Assembly (NCBI GenBank): GCA_007570785.1
Contig: SRVM01047683.1
Coordinates: forward strand, 55,284-119,283
Length of the DNA stretch: 64,000 nucleotides
Source of the DNA: Antilocapra americana
Lineage: Eukaryota > Chordata > Mammalia > Artiodactyla > Antilocapridae
Direction of reading: 5' to 3'
The position numbers and the translations under genes were made by a program. Under the pieces are notes generated by a model. That model was not told the origin of the DNA. It saw nothing but the letters and a program-made list of their open reading frames with translations, and searched no databases. Shown here one piece after another: positions 1 through 11,128 of this stretch; the stretch's first letter is position 1, and each line of letters begins with the position of its first letter.

Positions 1-80
1 CCTTCTCAAGCAGAATTCCCAACCCTGAGTTCAAACCCTCATCTTCTACATTGCAGGTAGATTATTTACTGCTGAGCCAA
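1..80 (-). repeat. Bov-tA SINE, partial, cut by window edge
   Basis: The stretch reads as the reverse complement of the tRNA-derived head of Bov-tA: a degenerate B-box-like 'gagttcaaaccc', then 'attgcaggtagattatttac' and 'tgctgagcc'. The rest of the element would lie left of the window. Confidence 0.6.
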
Positions 81-616
81 TAATTCAAACACATTGCAAA
101 ATGGTGGTAAATAGAATATTATAAAGTGCACTGGCTTTTTAAAAAGTGCTTTCCAAGGATAGCAATTGGCTATAACAAGGAGAAAATTTAAATTCCTATT
201 TAGAGTTTGACTGCCACCTACAGGGTTAGTTTTAGCCTTCTTCTCTTCTATTTCCAATTGATCGGTGTGACTAAAACTTTAAAACTCTGATAAAATTTTG
301 AGGAAAAATCAACTTGTGAATCAAATTTTTTATTCCACTGACAAACTGCTTCAAAGAAAATTTAAATGATCCCTCTTGAAGCTCTATATATGACTTATTG
401 TACATGAATTTCATTTCTTGTTGAGATTTAGACGAATCATTCTCTTTTTCATGATAAAATACTTAAAAGTGTGTTTTGGGGCCATGATATAAAACCACTT
501 AAAAAGTGATCTTAATTTAGTACAATATATTCTTCTAAACAGTGGGAATCTTAATTTTAAGGGCATTGCTAATTGTTTTAACCAAAGCGGATTGAGAGGC
601 AGTGGACGAAACAAAT
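81..616. other. AT-rich stretch, nothing recognised
   Basis: AT-rich DNA with only short, stop-rich open frames. No splice-flanked open segment, RNA gene or recognisable repeat was seen on either strand. Confidence 0.4.
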
Positions 617-777
617 ATAGCCCGCCAGGCTGCTCTGTCCATGGAAATTCTCCAGGCTAGAATACTAAAGTGGGTTGCCATGCCCTCCTCCAAGGGATCT
701 TCTCAACCTAGGACTCGAACCCAGGTCGCCCTCATTGCAGGCAGGCTCTTTACCATCTGAGCCACCAGGGAAGCCCT
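617..777 (-). repeat. Bov-tA SINE
   Basis: Reverse-oriented Bov-tA running from 'tagcccgccaggctgctctg' to 'gagccaccagggaagccc'. The mutated phrases of the family occur in the right order. The 5'-most 'gtccgactctttgcgacc' part is absent. Confidence 0.9.
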
Positions 778-1412
778 TAACTGTACAAGATAAGTAGCAA
801 ATAATTTGAAGGGGTATGAGAAGGAAATATTTCCTTGGAAATGTAGCAATGTTACTATGACCTGAAGCCTAATATAAACTTCTAATAAATCAAGTCTATT
901 GAGGGTACTCTAATACAGTCAAGGTACAAACTGAGGTTCCATGCAAACTACCAAAACGTCAAACATCCTTCCATCCTGGCTACCATGAGTCACTGCCATG
1001 TCTTTACCAGCTATAACTCTACACTCTGGCTCACTGGAGTCATCCTTTCCTCCAGATAAGGTTTATTAACACACCCAGTTCCCTGACAGCATCCAGTTCA
1101 GAGCTAAGCTTCCCTTTTTTAAACTGTCGCCCCAATCCCCTAACACAACCTAAATTCTTTTGTATATTTTTCTAACATCTCTGTTGGAATAATCCCCACT
1201 ATTCCCCATGTGTGTTATTTCCCTTTCTGCCACTGCATAATAAAGCCAAAGCTGATTCCTGATCATGGAGGCATTTTTTTTCAATAAATCACATAACCTG
1301 ATTTTTAAAATTTAAAATGCTTTTTTTATTTCAACTCTTATTTCCCTCTTTTTTTCTCCAGCATTTTTACTCATGTCCATTTTTAATGATAACACTATAA
1401 CTGTCCATTGAA
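778..1412. other. No gene seen
   Basis: AT-rich, with a pyrimidine-rich patch around 1310-1370. No reading frame, RNA gene or confident repeat call. Confidence 0.4.
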
Positions 1413-1531
1413 TTGGGCTTCCCAGGAGGTGCTAGGGGTAAGGACCCCAAGGGCCAATGCAGGAGACATGAGAGACACAGGTTTGATCCCTGGGTTGGGA
1501 AGATCCCCTGGAGGAGGGCATGGCAACCTAG
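1413..1531 (+). repeat. Bov-tA SINE, 3'-truncated
   Basis: Starts 'gggcttcccaggaggtgc', passes the B-box-like 'ggtttgatccctgggttggg' and stops after 'gcatggcaacc', so the second half is missing. Confidence 0.85.
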
Positions 1532-1539
1532 ATTAATTT

Positions 1540-2030
1540 TTCACTTAGTAAATTTTTTGGAAAAATAACCAAAATGATTCACCTGTCTGAATACAGACTC
1601 CTGTGCAATGTGATTTTGCAGGTCCTTGCAACAAGGGTTAGGGTTTATTAAATGTCCACTGGCCTTGTGGTTTGCTTCAATCGCTAGAAGATTTCTGAAG
1701 TGCTGCTGCCAGTCATGAGCTTAGCCCCCAAGGAACATGCACTTTTGTCTTCTTGCTCTTGAACTCTCCACTGTCATGTGACCCATGCTGGCCCGGTGAT
1801 GAATCAAAACCAGAAGGAAGAGAAACAAGCTAGGTATCCAGCACCCAGTCAGACTGGCAGCTGACTGCAGACATGGGAATGAGCTCAACAGAGATCAGAA
1901 GTACCCAGACTCAGTGACCTCAACTCCAAATTCCAACTCTCAGACCTATGAAATAAAGGGCTGTTTTTAACCCGCTACATTTTTTGGTGATATATTATCT
2001 AACAGAGTTGATTGTACATGACTGGCAGCA
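1540..2030 (+). mobile_element. Probable MaLR (ERVL-type) LTR, MLT1-like
   Basis: The 3' half has the layout of mammalian MaLR LTRs: an 'agacatgggaatgagc' segment, then 'atgaaataaagggctg' (polyadenylation signal near 1950), then 'taacccgctacattttttgg' ending near 'ctaacagagttgattg'. The 5' boundary is a guess. No internal retroviral sequence is attached, so this is a solo LTR or fragment. Confidence 0.5.
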
Positions 2031-2279
2031 ATCAGTTTCTATTTGCCAAATTTATCATTTCACTCTGATGAAATTCACAGTTTAGCTGCTGCCTTAGTGG
2101 TGGATTGCTCACTAGTTCAAACAGAGACAACAGCAAATAGTGGAGAAATAGTGCAATGCATGTTGCATGTTTATTAGCCTGTGTGGTATTAAACAGTCAA
2201 AGTGGAAAGTTAAAATTAGGAGTAACTATGGAAATTATCTGGTTAGTATGAAAAATAGACATTTCACATAAGTAGCCGC

Positions 2280-2476
2280 CCACAGTGGTGAAGAATCTGC
2301 CTGTGCAAGCAGGAGAAATGGGTTTGATCTCTTGTCCAGGAAGATCACCTGGAGGACAGCATGGCAACCCACTCCAGTATTCTTGCCTGGAGAATCCCAT
2401 GGACAGAGGAAGCCTGTTGTGCTATAGTCAGTGGGATCACAAAGAGACATGATACAGCAAATGAATAACAACAACA
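2280..2476 (+). repeat. Bov-tA SINE, near full length
   Basis: Contains 'aagaatctgcctgtgcaagc', 'actccagtattcttgcctgg' and 'cacaaagagacatgatacag', ending in an 'aataacaacaacaa' tail. Moderately diverged. Confidence 0.9.
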
Positions 2477-3639
2477 AGCCACTTGCAGTAGTTGACTCAT
2501 TTGATTGCTTAGAATAACCTTTTGCAGATGTTTCCTTTAGATGAATATATTGTGGTTCTCTTTAATATCTTTTTTTGTTATTTGATTTTGACTTGCAAAT
2601 GAAAATGGATGGGTTATAAATAGTAATGAGCAAAATGGTGCATTAGTAACACAGTGGCACCACTTTTAACCTCAAAGTCTTAGTTAACCTGGAATTATCA
2701 AGCTTCATTCAAAAAATGTCTGTAGCTACGAAACATAACATTATGATGCTGAGAACAACTCCTACTGGGTTTTGCAACCCTCTGTGAATCCCAGACACAG
2801 TGCAAAGCATGATGCAGAAACAGTAATTATTCCATGCTCTAATGCTGAGTGGGTGGCAATGATGCAAAATGGGATATTGCAAAGCCTAGTGAATCTGAAT
2901 GCTTAAATTGATCTAAAAAATGTAATTACTGAGTTCAAAGCCAATGATTCATTGAAATCTGCTCTTTCTGTATCAGATGAACAAAAATGATGTAGTTGTT
3001 TTAGGAACACAAATTGTCTATTAGAGGAAATCAAATATTCCACTCTACTTTGACTTCCTCTCTCTTCCTCAAACATAAAACACCTCATCTGCTATCCTCA
3101 CTTTCAAATGATGGCCTTACTAACTACCGAGACTAGAAGACACTTTCCATTTCCAGGCGATCTCACTATGACGTCTTATCTCCACCTAGCCTGTGCCTAG
3201 TGCTTTGCCTTCTCTTCTGTTACGATGAACGAATTCCGACTCAAAGCCAACTCCTCTAATTTCCCCTATATGTCTATGTTCCTTCTGCAAACTTCTTCAA
3301 CCTCTTCCTCATTATCCAGAGCTAATTCTTCTAACAGTCTTTTATAAAAATAGACAATCAGCTCCTACCTTCTCTGTAACAATTATCCTTTCTCTGCTAG
3401 ATTATACCTATAATCTTGCTTTATTCGCTCCCATTTTTGCATGAAATAATATCTCCCTTGGCTCCATGGACTGCTCTTGCTATACTCCTATCATCATTTT
3501 TTTCTTTTTATAGAAAAAAAGTCTCTTCAAAATTATTACCTGGAACTAATGTTCCTCCTTTCATATTTACAGAATTCGCTTCAGTAAAACTTACTCATTA
3601 CTAATGCTCATTTTGCTCATTGATCCCATCGGAAGACAG
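2477..3639. other. Non-repetitive-looking DNA, no gene
   Basis: AT-rich sequence without coding potential beyond about 60 codons. The pyrimidine-rich patch at 3040-3420 resembles neither an exon nor a known repeat. Confidence 0.4.
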
Positions 3640-3788
3640 AAGATTAGATGGCTGGATGTCATCACCGACTCTATGGCCATAGGTTTGGGTGGACTCTGGG
3701 AGTTGGTGATGGACAGGGAGGCCTGGCGAGCTGCAGTTCATGGCGTTGCAAAGAGTCAGACATGAGTGAGCGACGAACTGAACTGAAT
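3640..3788 (+). mobile_element. BovB LINE 3' end fragment
   Basis: Matches the BovB 3' terminus: 'agatggctggatgtcatcac', 'gggagttggtgatggacagg', 'gcaaagagtcagacatgag', ending in 'gaactgaactga'. Only the last 150 bp is present, the usual outcome of 5' truncation during target-primed reverse transcription. Confidence 0.9.
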
Positions 3789-3944
3789 GTAATGGAAAAT
3801 TAGCCTATCCAATGCAAATGAAGGCAAAAAGGAACAAAACAATAACTTAGCACTGCAGTACATGGGAAAAAATGAGGTAATTGAATTCATATACACATAA
3901 TATACCAGTAAAAAGGCAAAAAAAGTGTAGCCTAAAAGACCCTG

Positions 3945-4134
3945 ATGGTCAGAAAGATTGAGGGCAGGAGGAGAAGGGGATGACAGAAGATGAGATGGCT
4001 GGATAGCATCACTGACTCGAGGGACATGGGTTTGGGTGGACTCCGGGAGTTGGTGATGGACAGGGAAGCCTGGTGTGCTGAAGTTCATGGGGTCACAAAG
4101 AGTCGGACACGACTGAGCTACTGAACTGAACTGA
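3945..4134 (+). mobile_element. BovB LINE 3' end fragment
   Basis: A second, longer BovB 3' fragment in the same orientation as the copy about 160 bp upstream. It includes 'aaagattgagggcaggagg', 'gtttgggtggactccgggag' and the terminal 'actgaactgaactga'. The two differ at many sites, so they are probably independent insertions rather than a duplication. Confidence 0.9.
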
Positions 4135-4197
4135 AAACCAAATTTTAGACAGAATCTGAATCACAGGATTTTGAACACAAAGATTACTTCACTCATA

Positions 4198-5335
4198 CTG
4201 GGTTGGCCAAAAAATTTCTTTAGTTTTTAAGTAAAAATGAAAAACACATTTTTCATTTTGCCAAGAACTTAATTGAATAATATATTCACCATTTTGTTCC
4301 ACTTATCTTCTGCCATTTTCCAGGCAACTTCATAATTCGATCTTGCCAAAACTTTTATCTTTTTGAGCAAAAAACTGTTCCAGGTGGCTTCTACAATCTT
4401 TCAGGGAATTCAATTTTTTTTTCCATTAAGAGAATTCGGTATAGACTGAAAGAAGTCAAAATCTAAAAGTGCAATGTCTGGTGAATCCAGTGGATGAATC
4501 AGAACTTCCCAGCCAACTTATAACAATCTTTGCCTGCTCATCAAAGAAACATTCATTATCCTGATGGAAGATTATGCATTTCTGTTAACTAATTTTGGAT
4601 ACTTCTCATTGTGTGCTTTCGGGCGCAGTACTGGTTAGAATTAATTGTCTGGTTTTCCATGCAGAGCCCATAATAAAGGACTTCCTACCGATCCCGCCGT
4701 ATACATAACATCACCTTCTCTGGATGAAGGCCAGCCTTCAGTATGGTTGGTGGTGGTTCATTTCATTTGCCCAGGGATCTTTTTCACTTCACATTATTGT
4801 ACAGTATCCACTTTTCATTGTCCATTGCAATTTTAAAAACTGGTACATTTTTGTTACATTTAAGTAAAGAATCCTGTGTGAAAATACAGTCAAGAAGGGG
4901 TGTTTTTTTTGCTCTACTTCTGTGGAACCCAAACACCAAAGTGACTGACATAACCAAGTTGGTGCAAATGATTTTCAGTGTCTGGTTTGGATATTTTGAG
5001 TATGTTGGCTCCCTCCCACGTGGTAGAACATTGACTTTGGAATACCATTCAGCAAGAAATCTCCAGTATGAAACTTGGCAAGCCACTTTTGATACATTCA
5101 ACAGCCACAGCACCTTTTCCATATACTGCTCAAGTCTTTTTTCTGTGTTTCAGTTGTGTTTTTACCTTTCTTGAAATAGTAAAGCATAATATGTCCAAAA
5201 AAAATGTTGCTCTTTTTCTTCCACCTTCAATATTAAAATGGCTACAAAAAAGTTCACCAATTTTGATTTTCTTTTAAAAACTCATGCTGCTATGACAACC
5301 ATCACAATACAATTTAATAAGACTTTCTAATGAAA
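4198..5335 (-). mobile_element. Mariner DNA transposon (bovine mariner type), 5' inverted terminal repeat not seen
   Basis: Begins after a TA (4196-4197) with 'ctgggttggccaaaaaattt', the mariner terminal repeat also seen in the short element at 11.9 kb. The body reads on the minus strand as a decayed mariner transposase. The region up to about 5335 resembles the transposon's 5' leader. The matching inverted repeat at the right end is not visible, so the copy is truncated or badly eroded there and cannot be mobile. Confidence 0.8.
4300..5250 (-). pseudogene. Mariner transposase pseudogene
   Basis: Mariner transposases cut and paste DNA at TA sites through a helix-turn-helix DNA-binding region and a DDE/D catalytic domain. 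On the minus strand, about 5200-5080 corresponds to the helix-turn-helix region ('YYFKKGK.TTETQKK', then a 'W.AKFHTGDF'-like motif). About 4810-4780 gives 'AMDNEKWILYNN', the family's first catalytic-Asp motif 'DEKW.LYNN' with an N inserted or substituted. About 4530-4480 keeps 'GWEVLIHP', which precedes the second catalytic region, but the expected 'PYSPDL' reads as 'LDSPDI'. Stops and frame changes separate the blocks. The longest open block is 112 codons (4784-5122). Clearly dead. Confidence 0.8.
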
Positions 5336-5638
5336 TTTAAAGCAACTAAATGCAACTAGATCAAAAGGGATAAACTGAACTTTTGCATAAACTATTATGC
5401 CATAATGTTTAACTGGAAAAAGAAAATCAAGCACATGAATATCAAGATATGTACATGAATGTTTATAGCACCATTGTATAAACAATGGAAAAACTAGAAA
5501 CAAGTATTCACAATTTGCACTAACAGGGTACAATAGCAAAAAGGAAGCCCAAGAAGGCAACATAAATGTTATACATTATGCCCTTTTCAGAAGTTCAAAA
5601 ATAACCAGAATCAAATAACATGGACATATCCCTGTGTT

Positions 5639-5670
<32 letters not shown>

Positions 5671-6854
5671 ATAATGTGATCTAAATCTAGAAAATAAGCA
5701 AGCAAACGACAAAAAAATTCAGAATTGTAGTTATCTTTGTGGATGGGGGGTAGGGAAAGAGATAGCCAAAGAGGACATAGAAATAAATTGTTATTGGGTT
5801 ATGCATGGGTTCATCGGTATTCAACACATCCTTAAAAACTATGTTGCAGCAATAAATTTTAAAAACAAAATAAGAAGGATAAAACAAATGGGGGAATGAA
5901 TGTTTAATTAAATGTTTCATTCCGTGAGTGTAACAAATCTATGTATCATGAAGACAGTTATGACTAATCTATTTCTATGCACCTAAAATCCTATGAATTA
6001 CAAAAACAGGGGGAAGGATAGAGTGACTAGCCTCTACCTTTAGACAGTTTATCTCCACAGGTTTTTCAAAAAATGAAATTAAGATGTATCCATAGAAATG
6101 ACTTCAAATCTATCCCTTAATAACATAATTTTTATAGGTTAGAAAAGATTTGCCATCGCAGCTAGTGGCATTTGAACTCTACTCATTGTACTGAAAAACA
6201 AACAAAAAATAGAAAAGATGAAGGACAACAAATAACACAATCGCAAAATCAGTTTTCAGAAAAATCTTTCCTAATAACAAATTTCATATGATACAGAGAT
6301 ACAGAAATCTTCAAAGGGAATACTGATCAATATAAGAACTGTTTAATCATTTGTCATATGCATCATAGAAATATGGTAAACTAGCAAAACATAACAGTCA
6401 GTATATTTGAAAAAAATATTTCGCTGATCCCTGATGTGTCAAAAACATTTTCTGATAAGAAAGATGTTTCTCTTATCCAGTCTTTTAGCCCTACTTTTTC
6501 CCTATTATGTACTGTCAGACCAAGGTTGAGAGCTTAACAGATATTTTTTCAAACTCCCCTTCTCTATGGGTTTCCTCAGTTTTTGCACAAAACAATAGGG
6601 TTGGGGGAGTGCTGGTGAACACTACACTCCTAACTGCAGGCCTGCTTTCATTCTGTCAGAGGGACAGTAATTCTGTTCACCTCTGCTGCCCCCAGCTTCA
6701 TCCTCACCTCACAGACCTCTGGCCTCCCCTAAAACAGTTCTACATTCAAGATGATCCCAATATGCATTCACTTGTGCAGGTACTGTATATAGGATTAAGA
6801 GATTAACTCTAATTTGACAGTCAATCTTAAAGGAAATCAACCGTAAATATTCAT
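5336..6854. other. Mostly unassigned; possible old L1 3' UTR
   Basis: Around 5450-5550 the phrases 'tttatagcaccattgtataa' and 'caatggaaaaactagaaac' recall the untranslated end of an old L1 in plus orientation, but I could not set borders. 6000-6850 shows nothing recognisable. Confidence 0.35.
5638..5671. repeat. (TA)n(CA)n microsatellite
   Basis: An alternating purine-pyrimidine tract of about six TA units followed by about nine CA units. Likely length-polymorphic. Confidence 0.95.
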
Positions 6855-7105
6855 TGGAAGGACGGACGCTGAAGCTTAAACTCCAGTACTTTGGCCACCT
6901 GATACAAAGAGCTGACTCACTGAAAAAGACTGATGCTGGGAAAGACTGAGGGAAAGAGGAGAAGCGGGCGAAAGAAGATGAGATGGTTGGATGGTATCAC
7001 CGACTCAATGGACATGAGTGTGTGCAAAAGTGAAGGAGAGGGAAGCCTGCTGTCCATGGCGTCCCAAAGAGCTGGACACAACTGAGAAACCAAACAACAA
7101 CAACA
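6855..7105 (+). mobile_element. BovB LINE 3' end, unusual tail
   Basis: Contains 'actccagtactttggccacc', 'gagctgactcactgaaaaag' and 'cgactcaatggacatgagtg'. It ends 'gacacaactgagaaaccaaa' plus 'caacaacaac', a SINE-like tail, rather than the usual 'actgaactga'. About 25 bp around 7018-7048 departs from the family sequence. Confidence 0.85.
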
Positions 7106-7520
7106 TATCCATGGATGAATGCCAGAACATGGATTTGCTGAGCTGCACATTAAAATATATTGCTCTAAAGGAATCAGATACGACTGAGCAGCAGGTATGG
7201 CAGGGCAATGGGATTTCTGGCAGTATGAGAAACTGTTTCTGGGTAATAAAGCCATGATGCAGGCAGTTCCTCTGAAATGTTTCAATATGTGCTTTTTAAA
7301 AACTTCTACTTTTTCCTATTAAAAAAGATAATGAAATAGTACAGTTTTATTAAAGAAATAAAATAAAACAAGTCAATAATTTCTTTTCTACTAAGCTAAG
7401 GACTAAAGCAGCTATCAAGAAACAGCAAACTTTTCCAAACTTTGCAAATTCAAAAAACGTTTCAGTATATAAATATGTATACTACAAAAGACAGCAACTG
7501 TTATGACAACAAACCTCATG
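7106..7520. other. No gene seen
   Basis: AT-rich. 7130-7260 contains weakly SINE-like phrases ('aaaggaatcagatacgactg'), too decayed to classify. Confidence 0.35.
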
Positions 7521-7799
7521 CTAGGACTTTTCTGGTGGTCTAGTGGTTGAGAATCCACCAGCCAAGGTGGAGGACCTGGGTTTGACGCCTGACCTGGGGA
7601 GATTCCACATGCTGTCAGAACACTAAGCCTGTGTGGCACAACTACTGAGCCCACATCCCACAGCTACTGAAGCCTGCGTGCTCTAGAGCCCGTGCTCTGG
7701 AACAGGAGGTGCCCCTGCAATCAGAAGCTGGCACACTGCAACCAGGAAAAGCCCGCCCTGCAACAAAGACTCAGCACAGCCCAAAATAATAATGATTTT
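7521..7799 (+). repeat. CHR-type (cetartiodactyl tRNA-derived) SINE
   Basis: Starts 'ctaggacttttctggtggtc' and carries the pol III B-box-like 'gggtttgacgcctga'. It continues through the long CHR body ('gaagcctgcgtgctctagag', 'ctgcaacaaagactcagcac') into a short AT-rich tail. Longer than most CHR copies here. Confidence 0.8.
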
Positions 7800-8809
7800 A
7801 GTTAATTAATTTTTAAAGTATATACTGACTTTCAGGTCACGATGGTGGAGTAGAAAGACCAGCATGCAACTTCTCCTGTAAGAGTACCAAAATTGCAACT
7901 AGCTGTTGAAAAACCATCAACAGGAGGACACTGGAACCCACCCAAAGGGATACCCCGTGTCTAAAGACAAAGAAAAAGCCACAATGAGATGCCAGGAGGG
8001 GCTCAGTCATGATCAGATCAAAGCCCATACCTGTGAGGTGGGTGACCCACAAACTGGCGACAGTAATACCAAGCAAGTTCTCCCACTGTTGTGAAGGTTC
8101 AGAACTTCACATCAGGCTTCCCAACCTGGGATATGGCAAAGGAAATGGGAGTCCCCAGGGATTCTGACTTTCAAGACCAGCAGGATTTGATTACAGGGTT
8201 TCCACATGACTGGGGGAAATAGACTCCACTCCTATTCCTTCTGCACAAACAAAACCTTGTGTGCACAAGATCTCGGGGAAAGGAGTAGTGACCCCATATA
8301 GTAGTAGCAGGTAGGCTGAACCAGACCTACCTGCTAGTGCTGGAGGGCCTCCTATGGAGGCATGGGTCAGCAGTGGCTCACCGTGGGAATGGGGGCACTG
8401 GCTGCAGCAGTCCTGGAAGCGGACCCTTGGTATAGGTCCTCCTGGAGGTTGCCACCAAACCTGCCAGAGAGGTGGCTAGCCTCAGGCTAAAAAACAAACA
8501 GGGAAGGAGCACAACTCCATCACCCATCAGCAGACAACTGAATTAAAGTTTTACTGAGCATGGCCCTGCCTACCGTATCAAGACTCAGTTTTCCCCACCA
8601 GTCTATCCTATCAGGAAGCTTACACAAGCCTGTTAACCAACTCTATCAGAGGGCAGACAGAAGAAGCAAGAATAACCACAATTCCACAGGTGCTAGAAGA
8701 AAAACCACATGACAGGAAGTTAATAAGCATGAAAAAAGCAGAAAGTTATAACCCCGATTAAGGGACAAGAAAAAACACAAGAAAAAGAACTAAATGAAGA
8801 TAGGCAAGG

Positions 8810-8884
8810 AGGCCTGGCGTGCTGCAGTTCACGGGGTCACAAAGAGTCAGACACGACTGAGCAACTGAACTGAACTGAACTGAA
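8810..8884 (+). mobile_element. BovB 3' tail nested in L1 ORF1 leader
   Basis: The last 75 bp of BovB ('ggaggcctggcgtgctgcag' to three 'actga' units) lies between L1 sequence ending 'gaagataggcaa' and L1 sequence resuming 'acctcccagagaaag'. It is severely 5'-truncated, and it post-dates the L1 it interrupts. Confidence 0.9.
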
Positions 8885-8885
8885 C

Positions 8886-9700
8886 CTCCCAGAGAAAGAA
8901 TTCAGAATAATGATAGTGAAGATGATCCAGGATCTTGGGAAAACAATGGAGAAGATGCAGGAAGTGTTTGCCAAAGATCTGGAAGAACTGAAGAACAAAA
9001 TAACAGAGATGAACAATAAACTAGAAGGAACCAATAACCAAATAACTGAGGCAGGAAAATGGATAGATGACCTGGAGGACAGAATGGTCAAAATCACTGC
9101 CACAGAACAGACTACAGAAAAAAGAATGAAGAGACCCCTGGGACAACAATAAACCCACCAACATTCACATTATAGGTGTCCCAGAAGGAGAACAGAGACA
9201 GAAAGGAACCAAGAAAATATCTGAAGAAATATTAGCTGAAAACTTTCTTAACATGGGAAAGGAAATCATCAAGTCCAGGCAGCACACAGAGTCTAAGGCA
9301 GGATAAACCCAAGGGGGAAAACACTGAGACACACAGAAATCAATATGACAAAAATTAAAAACAAAGATAAAATATTAAAAGCAATGAGGGTACAATGACA
9401 ACATACAAGGGAACTTGCACAAGATTATAAGCTAGTTTCTCAGTAGAAACTGTACAAGCTAGAAGGGAATGGCACGATATATTTAAAGTGATGAAAGAGA
9501 AAAACCTGCAGCCAAGAATACTCTACCCAGCAAGGCTCTTATTCAGATTTGATGAAGAAATCAAAAGCTTGCCAGACAAGCCAAAGAATTCAGCACCACC
9601 ATACCAGCTTTACAACCAAAGCTAAAGGGACTTTTCTCTCGGCAGGAAACAAAAGGAAAAGACCAACACCAAAGAAACCCCAAACAATTAAGAAAACAGG
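8886..9700 (+). pseudogene. L1 ORF1 (RNA-binding coiled-coil protein) pseudogene
   Basis: L1 ORF1 encodes an RNA-binding trimer that packages L1 RNA. The block at 8910-9152 is an acidic/basic heptad-rich coiled coil ('EELKNKITEMNNKLE' and neighbours). It is followed after a frameshift near 9140 by family phrases such as 'attataggtgtcccagaagg' and 'agaatactctacccagcaag'. Several stops and shifts interrupt the frame, so no protein can be made. The neighbouring ORF2 is missing. Confidence 0.8.
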
Positions 9701-9710
9701 AATAGGATTG

Positions 9711-9845
9711 TGTTGTTCAGTCGCCCAGTCACGTCCAACTCTTTGCGACCCCATGGACTGCAGCGTGCCAGGTCCCATGGCCCTCACCATCTCCCAGTTT
9801 CCCCAAGTTCATGTCCACTGCGTCAGTGATGTCATCCAGCCAATG
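9711..9845 (-). mobile_element. BovB LINE 3' fragment, reverse
   Basis: Starts 'tgttgttcagtcgcccagtc' and includes 'aactctttgcgaccccatgg', 'catgtccactgcgtcagtga' and 'tgtcatccagccaatgc'. The reverse complement of the BovB 3' end, directly adjoining L1 ORF1. Confidence 0.85.
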
Positions 9846-9971
9846 CCCCCCTCAAAATCATGGTCAAGTTTTTGAGCAAAAAGGGGCTCTGCCAATGAAA
9901 GACTGACACTTGTCATCTACATCTACAACAATTAAATCATGGCCACTGCAACTGCTGACTTTCAATGTCCC

Positions 9972-11065
9972 TGAGAGGAGTTCAGGGTGAAAATCAAGAA
10001 TGAGGCACTCTGTGCTCTGGAAAAAACTGGCAAAACAGGCCTTCAGATAGTTAGATCTTTTTAAGAAAAGATTTTATGAGTTCCAATTCTTGCATCTTCT
10101 CATATCTAAAAAATACTGACATCATTAATGGTGACATCTGCTTTGGCCATTATGAAAAATTTTACAATTAAAAGTCAAATGGAGTAGCTATGGTTCAGAC
10201 ATCCTGAAAAATAACTGGGTGATACTACAGGTGTAATTTCAGATTGGACATTGTATTGCTGAACACTTGAGTTTTCTGAGTCAAGGCTTGGATGCTACCA
10301 TTTTCAAAACAATGTCTGCTGAAAGCTAGTAGAAAAACAAACAAACAAACACTGATTAAAACCACCCATCCTGGCCAGACATCATGGTAACCATTTGCAT
10401 GAGTTGTTTTATGACAGGAGCTCCTGATAAGAAATACAGAACTGATGAGCCACCACTGATCGGAAAAATTTAGACAAAGTCTAAAAGAGACACTGCGTGT
10501 CGGTCCACTTCCCAGAATCCTCGCTAACATCCATCTTGGCTGAACAATGACATAAAGCTCATTAAAGGCCCATAATTGGGCCTCTTTGGGGACTAGAGAC
10601 AGGGAAGAATGTGGTGTGTAAACAAAACAGCTTCCGTGACAGGCTGCTGGGAGATACAGCAGGCCCTAGCTGCGGAGACCTCCCCCATCCTCACACCTCC
10701 CTGTACCTTACTCTGTGACAGGCTGTTGTGATATACAGCCTGCCCTAGTTCCAGGGACCTCCTCCACCCTCACCTCATACCTCCCCCAACAAGCCAGGAA
10801 AGTCTTGTGCACAGCACGAGATAGACCATCCAGGGCAGATGCGCAGTTTAAACCAACCAAACATTGACTGCCAGCTATACCAATGCTGTAACAAAGAACT
10901 GCCTGTATAAAAGCAACTGTGATCTGGAGCGCGGGGCTCTTGTCGGATTCCACTTTGTGGATGAGACTTGCGCCCTAGCCCGGCTAGCAATAAACCCCTT
11001 TAAGCTTTTGCATTGCTGTTTGGACTTGGTATCTTCAGGGGCTTGGGACCCAGAGTTTGGACTTA
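9972..11065 (+). mobile_element. Solo LTR of a bovine endogenous retrovirus (BTLTR1-like)
   Basis: About 1.1 kb resembling the bovine BTLTR1 class. It opens near 'tgagaggagttcagggtg', has a GC-rich U3 and a TATA box at 10906-10912, and ends 'aagcttttgcattgctgttt' to 'ggacccagagtttgg'. The polyadenylation signal AATAAA is at 10989-10994. No gag, pol or env follows, so it is a solo LTR. The U3 holds two related copies of a 'gacaggctg..g.gatacagc' block (about 10638-10707 and 10719-10790). Boundaries are approximate. Confidence 0.75.
10906..10994 (+). promoter_or_regulatory. LTR core promoter and polyadenylation signal
   Basis: TATAAAA at 10906-10912 is followed 76 bp later by AATAAA at 10989-10994, the normal U3/R arrangement of this LTR class. 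The promoter could in principle start plus-strand transcripts toward 11.1 kb. No activity can be inferred from sequence alone. Confidence 0.6.
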
Positions 11066-11066
11066 A

Positions 11067-11128
11067 CAGAGGAGCCTGGGGGGCTACAGTTCATGGGGTG
11101 GCAAAGAGTCGGACACAACTTAGAATGC
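11067..11128 (+). repeat. Bov-tA/BovB tail fragment
   Basis: 'cagaggagcctggggggcta' through 'gcaaagagtcggacacaact'. A short SINE tail directly after the LTR. Confidence 0.75.

Larger units (their letters stand above)
7826..9710 (+). mobile_element. L1 LINE, 5' UTR plus ORF1, lacking ORF2
   Basis: Begins near 'cacgatggtggagtagaaag', a typical bovine L1 5' start, runs through a GC-richer 5' UTR (to about 8700) into ORF1, and stops near 9710 where a reverse BovB tail abuts. ORF2 and the 3' end are absent. A 75-bp BovB tail is nested inside at 8810-8884. Confidence 0.85.

Noticed and set aside
3640..4134. The two adjacent BovB 3' tails as a tandem duplication.
   Set aside because: They differ in length and at many positions, and the intervening DNA is not repeated.
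4784..5174. Overlapping 112- and 143-codon frames on opposite strands as a host gene.
   Set aside because: The minus reading carries the mariner transposase motif. The plus reading is its shadow.
6855..7105. tRNA genes inside SINE copies (pol III A/B boxes are visible in many Bov-tA and CHR elements).
   Set aside because: None forms a complete cloverleaf with acceptor stem. They are SINE heads, not tRNA genes.
9972..11065. Search for retroviral internal genes next to the LTR.
   Set aside because: Neither flank has gag, pol or env-like sequence. The upstream neighbour is a BovB/L1 mosaic and the downstream neighbour a SINE tail.
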